This document shows, piece after piece, positions 7,501 to 12,300 of a stretch of 14,053 bases of DNA. How positions within the stretch are numbered: the first letter of the stretch is position 1; the number at the start of each line of letters is the position of its first letter. Position numbers and translations under genes: made by a program. Origin of the DNA: Candidatus Iainarchaeum sp. (lineage in GTDB: Archaea; Iainarchaeota; Iainarchaeia; Iainarchaeales; GCA-2688035); the NCBI GenBank assembly GCA_017610245.1, contig JAFCCK010000008.1, positions 1-14,053 of the forward strand, written 5' to 3'. The notes beneath the pieces are model-generated. The model saw only the letters and a program-made list of their open reading frames with translations, searched no databases and had not been told where the DNA came from.

Positions 7501-9213
7501 GTCAAGGATAAGATTGGGGACGAGGAGCTTGTGTTCTTCCTTAAAGGAGACAATGAGATCCTGGAGAGCGAAAACACTGAGAGCATTGTGGAAAAGTTGG
7601 GCAATGTTGAGGCACTCACAGAGGACGAGGTTTCAGAAGGCAATATGGACGCGATTGTGCAGCATACGAACGAGGCATTAAATTCAATTACGGCTGAGGT
7701 TGACCAAAAGAGAATCATTGCCGTAATAAAGAGTGAATTTGCAACCAAGGATAAGTACGCAGAGCAAATTGCGCTGATAGGAATCGACAAGCCAAGCGGT
7801 ACGACATTTGGCAATCATGTTATGACCTTCAAGGAATACAGGGAGCTGCACAGGAAGCTCTGGGATGCACTTAAAGCGAATAGTGACACTGATGCATGCT
7901 ATACCAAAGACGATAAGAGCGCGTATAGTAAAATTATAGAGGACGATGAGGGATTGAGGAAGCAGGCGCAGGTTTGTGTAATCGGCGAAACAGACATTAC
8001 GAAAGCCTTCCTTGTGGATCTGGCTAACAGTATTGAAAAGTTCGTTGTTGGCGTGCTGCACACAGAAGATGCGGAAATTGACGGCGTTGATTTCATAATT
8101 GAAAAGGCCGCAGATGTTGAGGGCTTGGGTGAGAATCTCAAGGACTGGTATTATAAGAACGTTGAATTCAGCGCATTCCTCATAAAGGACGGCTATAGCG
8201 AAGGCTTGAGAAAAGACTTTGCAAACAAGTATAGTGATGTTGCGGCGGTTAAAGCTGTTGATTATGCTGAGTGGACAGGGGGCGGAACATTGGACAGTGC
8301 CGGAAAGTTTGCTGTTTTGATTAACTACAAATGGGCAGAGGATAAGTTTGAGCTTGTGCTTGATAAGGAGAAAACACTTGCAGAGCTGAGTCCAGATTAT
8401 GCAAAGAACCCATTCTTTGAGCTGCCGTTTGACGGGGAGGTTAAAAGTGCGGATGGTAAGAGAGAGGGCTATGGGGTAGGATTTAACAATCCAGGAAGAG
8501 ACAGCCTCTTGATAACGGACAAAGGAGACAAAGATGGCAAAGCGGTGCCCTTCTATAAGCTTCAAGCAACAGATAGCCTGAAGGAAATAACCCTTCTTTC
8601 AAGCAGAAAGGTACTTAAGAGTAACATTAAGGGCGCAGTGTTAGTGATAAGCGATAATGTATTTGCGTTCAATCCCTTGGTACCAGTGGTAATCAGTGCG
8701 CAGCTTGATGAAGTCAGCGCCAGGGAAGGAATGCTCTATGATTTAGACCTCGGTGCAAAAGAGCCGACAGAAAGCACTGCTGGATTTGACTCACTTATCC
8801 AGTGGAGCTTTGGAGCTGACAGCAGAATCTCCAGAATAAGGGCACAAAACGAAATGCGATGCAGAAATGTGAACCAAGACTACTTTGGGTTCATCAGGGA
8901 CGGAAAACAAAGCATAACAGGCCTGATATTCCTGCCGTTTGACAGGCAGTTTAGTTTGAATGTGTGGTGCGTGCAGGGGCAAGCAAAGCTAACAACCAAA
9001 ATGAAGGACACGTTAATTAGAGAAGGCGTCACAATTGAGCCAGCAGTAGGGCGAGCTAGGGATGTGCAGTTGAATGACACTAGCAAGGATAAAGACAAGT
9101 ACACCCTAGAGAAATTGATTGAAGAAATCAACACTAGAAAAGGCAACATGTGCGTAATAGGCGATGGCAAAAAGTTCGCCTTGCAGTGGAGAACTGATGC
9201 ATTCCTCAAATAA
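1552..9213 (+). CDS. Giant membrane-anchored surface protein with carboxypeptidase-regulatory-like/Ig-like repeats
   Basis: Complete, 2,553 residues, TAA stop at 9211-9213. I chose ATG 1552 over the in-frame GTG 1543 because the downstream paralogue begins with the same MGLKELY and has nothing equivalent before it. Layout: residues 1-44 cytoplasmic; 45-66 transmembrane helix; 69-597 six beta-sandwich modules of the carboxypeptidase-regulatory-like type, most with a T-x-x-D/G-G-x-A/V-x-F turn; 597-790 a conserved block with GIHLRTG, FYRAW and CDAFFC; 921-1008 a further Ig-like module; 1126-1136 GLGGEVDDPNC; 1294-1350 and 1517-1583 Tyr/Gly-rich tracts; then a C-terminal region with charged helical stretches. 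With no second membrane span, the predicted topology is N-in, C-out. Cysteines are absent from the anchor and occur as spaced pairs outside, as expected for disulfides. N-x-S/T sequons are present. No catalytic motif was found. A structural or adhesive role at the cell surface is likely; the partner is unknown. Confidence 0.9.
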   Translation: MGLKELYFKLEDKYYAFIDWLDSKGISLYPIIDAIESKNIPSFPFMVLIAVIIIALLGWLLLGIIAPTATITFLVTDAEDDSPIAEAVVIASFAEQSVSAVTKDDGKAVLVIPVGSEVSVSITKEGYEEGSLTFIVEEAMEKAVALAKEIEMLSKTIQLMNSATHELLQKPVTISFSCSNPESDFSETKTSSTGIIELGVPSNCGNLLASPVAGFTLEDGVIALDDAVPQLFLQEEETETGTVAVYVKDKAGKSVAGVTVRLVRSDGVEQQIGYSSTAGSALFEDVPTGSYYVIVHDRQGRYADYDSSLQGEVKSLAKDGTVEFQVVLSETVAGTIKVLVKDSQTNQPVENAEVKLKKSGTVRDSQYTDSDGRVEFNVQDNVAFDLEINHPNYLIATLSNVTPKETFNEIFLEPATSSNSQTLVVEVKDSRGSPIDGVKLVLKKSDGTIVGDSKVTGFDGKAEFPNLALETFYVYAIKKGFEGKNSNPITIQARQENKIVMVLNIGFGDIEVKVLDDKGGTVQGALVELHNIVSEEKEGEGITGLEGTALFNVRADKKVFFRIDADEFIPYNTSALSPDPGAKLTKEVELVKDATKLEVELLGLFLDGEKTFGRTVAAGQTYTAKLLLLIPKGSRFNAAGIHLRTGNSEEDRINSMEEDDLHIKDVVASTLGIKKGTSYYPPKGYAEDSKHLTVGDSKWVSVEWKNVTQGVYELEAEIQVKENVALGELLKIFYRAWGKTGAYIRFPADAELGSQEATANKQALYANAKLETFTAGPTNLCDAFFCKSFTVEDLGNKTQMRVVNEYPATIGNTYKLRFSINSIGEKPLPNSEIEFGSESDGLLFTNYQIVDVLGSSSSGVAEGYTLGKGIGNIQKGSVVSGFIEFFTEKEGSNKLTILIKSNKTPVFEEAIDVKVEAAEQLQLDVLPKEIVPTIDNLLLVRVSNGEGDAVSNAIVTIWLDDTVVFSSQTNADGEVSYEMEAPAPGQALKIAAEKNGYKDIETEITIDDSILLVTPPEISEKLVPALFEKEVGLLLSNLTAVELEIADIEISSDFKDMVEFSFDEDYVGRALPVNSDENMFITIRLTEAGFFIEEPTTLQGAISFYTKVSGIERTFVTNVALEIRIGLGGEVDDPNCLSITPREWEIITSSDSAKVIELELKNSCAVDGIEIPLRNLQVKLHPKEDNLLGEFVVSSDDIPNADAVEIEEDFELVAEQLPAGFEGSIEIEFIPKRDVESAEAEYEIEFMAVNVTENGEEEIETRLKTAVFLSDLVECVEVTAPEPITIYTSPWNLGYGQYGGFGYSPYGSGGYGSYGYYGGSTGYLQGGGYLGGGTYPYSNFDAPYYSRYFNTSDEVLWQYGLGQDSFRVENTCTIPVEIDLEVDSLLRTSESKFSLEPQEASDIRVEASYRMGKYNIDVRARVEGSNDKFVKVETLDVLVRRPDEIDEDCIKLSPTKISLNNFLGKPVPAKIYNYCYDAGVLLEKTDRVITFKCQVPGQPTGTFGFAAKALQKIELQGGYIPSGPGWAGASETYSPNESYLQTGPYGSGFYNYPYATQEQGMYYPQQQYPYGSSGWGYAASGYEGDCPLIEGIYIVGESKTGGEEGKTIQVVEYEVKPSIQYRQQLCQYHGQLPFQTAFGLRLSASAAYYRSAVRATAEVLYRTTFGGADSAYFRVMLEDLWGIGETIDECMNQAALGIVPREEYLEKITKGNCRLSDPNACINKQALNFVLKYQASKGFVPQGFFSGNMAVLKPSIKVLKIAPNLCGWHDKIKNVRISQSEKNGVRLGATVVNDGHNIAITVDRSNMEYRCVKIDTTVTAELERPRCWAGARSFSLPLKINILYKDFDVGFEDIEGCETRRAEEEPPAKKIISCPEGKSGEEIYTKYGFNKLLFNWNKQLHKDGYLCDEQEDDGTAAINRFCDAVHFSLELSEKGNKIKGKIDEWKVGKFASDDIVKAATGQDDVDDLKNTANLFRWAKKQIKVKDKIGDEELVFFLKGDNEILESENTESIVEKLGNVEALTEDEVSEGNMDAIVQHTNEALNSITAEVDQKRIIAVIKSEFATKDKYAEQIALIGIDKPSGTTFGNHVMTFKEYRELHRKLWDALKANSDTDACYTKDDKSAYSKIIEDDEGLRKQAQVCVIGETDITKAFLVDLANSIEKFVVGVLHTEDAEIDGVDFIIEKAADVEGLGENLKDWYYKNVEFSAFLIKDGYSEGLRKDFANKYSDVAAVKAVDYAEWTGGGTLDSAGKFAVLINYKWAEDKFELVLDKEKTLAELSPDYAKNPFFELPFDGEVKSADGKREGYGVGFNNPGRDSLLITDKGDKDGKAVPFYKLQATDSLKEITLLSSRKVLKSNIKGAVLVISDNVFAFNPLVPVVISAQLDEVSAREGMLYDLDLGAKEPTESTAGFDSLIQWSFGADSRISRIRAQNEMRCRNVNQDYFGFIRDGKQSITGLIFLPFDRQFSLNVWCVQGQAKLTTKMKDTLIREGVTIEPAVGRARDVQLNDTSKDKDKYTLEKLIEEINTRKGNMCVIGDGKKFALQWRTDAFLK
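1681..1749 (+). other. Transmembrane anchor of the first giant protein
   Basis: Residues 45-66 are an unbroken hydrophobic run (FMVLIAVIIIALLGWLLLG and following), preceded by the sequence IPSF and followed by APTATITF, the first strand of an extracellular beta module. It is the only clear membrane span in the protein and acts as an uncleaved signal-anchor: no Ala-x-Ala or lipobox cleavage site is evident. Confidence 0.8.
1756..3342 (+). repeat. Six-module carboxypeptidase-regulatory-like array, first giant protein
   Basis: Six divergent beta modules of about 75-95 residues begin near residues 69, 157, 241, 334, 421 and 506. Modules 3-6 start with a V/I-x-V-x-V-K/L-D strand and share a turn of the type T-D-x-D-G-x-V-E-F (for example TDSDGRVEF, TGFDGKAEF, TGLEGTALF). 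This is the hallmark of carboxypeptidase-regulatory-like and related Ig-like folds, which are usually spacers or binding modules. Module 2 lacks the typical turn and instead has Cys178 and Cys204. Module 6 carries RADKK at residue 554. The repeats are protein-level only; the DNA is too diverged to count as a nucleotide repeat. Confidence 0.75.
3340..3910 (+). other. Conserved RTG/FYRAW/CDxxFC region, first giant protein
   Basis: Residues 597-786 form a block shared with the paralogue but not with the repeat modules. Landmarks are GIHLRTG (from residue 640), KWVSVEW, FYRAW (from 733), LYAN and CDAFFC (Cys781 and Cys786). The predicted content is beta strands. Strong conservation of the aromatic and cysteine residues between otherwise divergent paralogues suggests a folded domain with a specific role, not a spacer. 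I do not recognise a named family. Confidence 0.6.
5431..5595 (+). repeat. Gly/Tyr-rich low-complexity tract
   Basis: Residues 1294-1348. In the first 50 residues 19 are Gly and 12 are Tyr, in units such as YGGFGY, GGYGSYGYYGG and GGGYLGGG, followed by a Tyr-rich tail (YYSRYF). At DNA level it is an imperfect ggc/tat/tac/ggg codon repeat. It interrupts an alignment with the paralogue between Cys1275 and Cys1372 of this protein. Such composition is typical of flexible, self-associating or adhesive linkers. Confidence 0.85.
6100..6300 (+). repeat. Tyr/Gly/Gln/Pro-rich low-complexity tract
   Basis: Residues 1517-1583 contain 13 tyrosines in 67 residues together with many Gly, Pro, Ser and Gln (PYGSGFYNYPY, YYPQQQYPYG). 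It separates the paralogue-conserved beta domains from the unique C-terminal region and differs in composition from the first tract by its Gln and Pro. It looks like a long flexible hinge. Confidence 0.8.
6301..9210 (+). other. C-terminal region of unknown fold, first giant protein
   Basis: Residues 1584-2553. The first part (to about residue 1870) contains several cysteines and mixed strands. From CPEGKSGEE (Cys1874) onward the sequence is charged, with long helical stretches and the cysteines Cys1907, Cys1922, Cys2116, Cys2142, Cys2437, Cys2473 and Cys2534. Landmarks are IYTKYGFNKLLFNW, FFELPFDGEV (from about residue 2288), GYGVGFNN (from 2306) and the tetrapeptide CVIG, which occurs twice (Cys2142 and Cys2534). 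No transmembrane helix, sorting signal or catalytic triad is obvious. I do not recognise the family. It may be the distal functional head of the fibre, which is inference from its position. Confidence 0.5.
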
Positions 9214-9226
9214 ACCGATTTCCCTT

Positions 9227-9262
9227 TCTTTCCCCAGCAAAAGCCTTATTAAAGGGGAAAGA
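9227..9262 (+). terminator. Stem-loop with 9-bp perfect arms, possible terminator
   Basis: TCTTTCCCC (9227-9235) and GGGGAAAGA (9254-9262) are exact reverse complements, separated by an 18-base loop, and are followed by TTTT at 9263-9266. The stem lies 14 bases after the stop of the first giant gene. It could aid 3'-end formation, but archaeal termination usually relies on U-rich tracts, and the right arm overlaps the promoter-like element of the next gene, so the role is uncertain. Confidence 0.35.
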
Positions 9263-9274
9263 TTTTAATATAGA
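9251..9274 (+). promoter_or_regulatory. Putative archaeal promoter (BRE/TATA-like) of the second giant gene
   Basis: AAAGGGGAAAGA (9251-9262) is followed by TTTTAATATAGA (9263-9274). The purine block fits a BRE and TTTTAATA a TATA box. Starting about 25 bases downstream would give an mRNA start near 9290-9295 and a short leader containing GGAAGAG (9294-9300), six bases before the ATG, which could serve as a weak ribosome binding site. The element matches the one upstream of the first giant gene. Confidence 0.45.
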
Positions 9275-9306
9275 AAAGATTAATTTATTAATTGGAAGAG
9301 ATATAT

Positions 9307-12300
9307 ATGGGCTTGAAAGAGCTTTACTATTCTTGGGAAGACCGCTGGTATAAGCTTTTGGACAGGATTGACGAGAAAATTCCCATCTACAAGATAATAG
9401 AACCCATTGATAAGGTTGTGCCCAGCTTTGCGCTCTTCCTGATTGTGGTTGCGCTGCTTGTAATCGTTGGGATAGTATCGCTGCTTCCGCTTGTTGGGGG
9501 CAGCGTTCTTGCAGTAGAGGTGCTGGACTCTGAGGAAAATGCCATTGGAGGGGCATTGGTTAAGGCCTTCTTGAGTGGCGAAGAGGTTTTCTCCGGCACA
9601 ACAGACGAATTTGGGGAAGTAGCTGTGGGGAGCTTTCCCTTGGGAACAGAGCTTGAGCTAAGGATTTCAAAAGAAGGGTATGATGACCGCATTGAAACAG
9701 TTACCCTTGACAGACCCAGCTTCAAAAAGAAAGTGTACCTGAACGAAATCATGCCAAGCGAGGTAACGATTCTGTTAAAGGACGAGTATAGCCAGCCAAT
9801 AAGGGAAGCTGTTACCCTGCATTTCACATGCAGGAATCCAAGTGTTGTCGCACCAAGTAGCATGACTGTTTCAAGCGGCAGAGCAACGGTAATAGAGCCC
9901 AACAACTGCAATGGGCTCATAGTAAGTGTTGAATCAGACAGTTATGAATTCGTTGGCAGCGTTGAAATAACGCAGGAAACCCAGACGATTTTTTTGTCTG
10001 CAATTCAGCTGGCAGGGGGAACTATCAGGGTTGAATTGCGCTTTAACGGGCAGCTGATAGCAGAGCCCGAAACTGTGTATTTGTACCGCGATAATGGCGT
10101 TGGTGGCGCTGGCCCTATCGATTCCAAGACAACATCCAATGGCATTGCAAGCTTTTCAAGAGCCGCTGGAAGATACTTTGTCAGAACTGCTGGTAGCGGA
10201 AGGTTTGGCTCTGCTGAGAGCAGTGTTTTCACCCTTGCAGCTGACGATACTGAAACGGTTTCACTTGAGCTGCAGGAAAATATTGTAGGGCATGTGAAGC
10301 TAAAGATTGTGAACAAAAACAGCAGTGCTCCAATCAGCGATGCACTGGTAACGCTGAAAATCGGGGCAGAGGATGCTGCTCCGGCAAGAGACACTGATTC
10401 AAATGGGTTGGTGGAGTTTGCCGTAACACAGAATGTGGAATTCACCGCGCTTGTAGACCATGAGGACTACTGCTTTACAACAGTGAAGGTGAGAATAAGC
10501 GATGCTGTGCAGACAATCAAGGTTGAGCCATACACGAGGGCCTGTGGCGGAGAGCTTAAGGTGAAGGTGCTCGACCAGAGCGGAACACTGGTTAAGAATG
10601 CGACAGTATCACTGCACAATGAGGACGGCTTCTCTTTGGGGTACAGGAACCAGACAACTGATGTGAATGGTTTAGCTGAATTTAGTGGGGTGAAATCAGG
10701 AAACTACAAGGCGTTCGCATTCAAAGGGAGCAGCTCTGGATGGAGCGAGGTAGAGCACTTCATTGAAAGGGCTGCGGACAAAACAATTCTGACGGTTGTG
10801 CTTACTGTGCCTGATGGGATAGTGAGAGTAAATGTCATGGATAAGGATGGCCTGCCCTTGCAGTTTGCGCAGGTTGCATTCATGGATGTGGTTGATAACG
10901 AGCCGATAGGAGGGGGTGCGCTGCCGGTTGAGGATATCAATGGAATAGTTGAATTGACTACAAGGGCAGACAAGAAAATTTATATTATTGTAAGCAAAGA
11001 GGGCTATACAAACTATACCTCGCTTGTTTATCCCATAATTCCGAGTAGCGTGCAGGAAATTACTGCAATATTGGAAAAGGAAATTATTTCTGGCGATATT
11101 GGAATAGAATTCCTTGGAATGAGGAATGAAGCTGGCAAAAACGTTTCAGTTTTGGCCCCTGGGAAGAGATACAAAGCAAGATTCCAGCTAAGGATTCCCG
11201 TGAACAAGGCTTATGATAAGGTTGGATTGCATGTGAGGACTGGTTCTCACAGCATTATGGAGCTTGACAAGATTGTTTTGAAGGAATTGAATGTTCCCGG
11301 CAGGGCAACTATTGTAAAGGCAACATCCTTCAATCCGGAAAATGGTTACAGTGTGGATGCCGAACATGTGAGTAGCGATGAGGCAAAGTGGGCGAACATT
11401 GAGTGGAGAGGCTTTGTTTCAGGATTGCTGAATGCGGAGGTAGAGATAAGGGTAAAGGAAACGACAAGGGTTGAGGACGAACTGCCCCTGTTTTACAGGG
11501 CATGGGCTGAAAAGAGAGGCAGCTTCGTAAGAGATCCAGTTGATACTGCGCTATCAGATACTGCCGGGGTTGATGAATCATTGTATGCCAATACGCACAA
11601 GCAGATATTCCAGGTTGGGATGGAAACTGTTTGCGATGAAAAATTCTGCTTTAGCGCAAGCATCCTTGATTTAACCGAGCAATTGGCTGAGAGCGTTACA
11701 GAAAGCTATTCCGCCAAAATCTTCAGGGAATACAAGCTGAACTTCACTATTCTGAATAACAGTGAATTTGAAACAGACAGCTATATGGATGCGGAACTCA
11801 GGGTTAAGAATGAGAATGATGCGATATTGCTCACAGATTACAGCGTTTATGGCGCACAAGGAACGACTGTAACAGGGATCATTGATGGCAGTGAAACAGG
11901 CTGGATTTCTGTGGGGGATTTGCACCCTAATGTTTCTGTGCTAGGCAACTTTAATTTTACGCCGCAGAAAACAGGGCTTGCTCCCTTGCTTATTGAGATA
12001 AGGGCAGGGCAGAGGATTCACTTCACCAAAACAATTTCAATAAATGTTTCCGCGAGGAAGCGCTTTGATGTGGTTGTTGCGCCGGAGCTGCTGCCAAGCG
12101 GGATAGAAAACAAGGTTACTGTTACAGTTAAAGAGCAAGCAGCGGACTTGGAGGTAGGGGGCGCAACAGTAAAAGTGAAGGACAAGTTTGGAGATGTAAT
12201 TGCAGAGAAAACTACGAACAGCAGGGGCATTGCAATACTGACATTACCGGCCCTCTCCCCTGGGGAGAAGCTGTTACTGGTAGTAGAAAAATTAGACTTT

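Larger units (their letters stand above)
9214..9306 (+). other. Intergenic gap between the two giant paralogues
   Basis: These 93 bases begin with a pyrimidine-rich tract (about 9219-9235), a possible U-rich archaeal terminator, then an inverted repeat and an AT-rich promoter region running to the ATG at 9307. No gene fits here. Confidence 0.6.

Noticed and set aside
7684..8565. Long reverse-strand open frame of 293 codons
   Set aside because: It lies wholly inside the uninterrupted 2,553-codon gene on the other strand, and I see no family features in its translation. It is a shadow.
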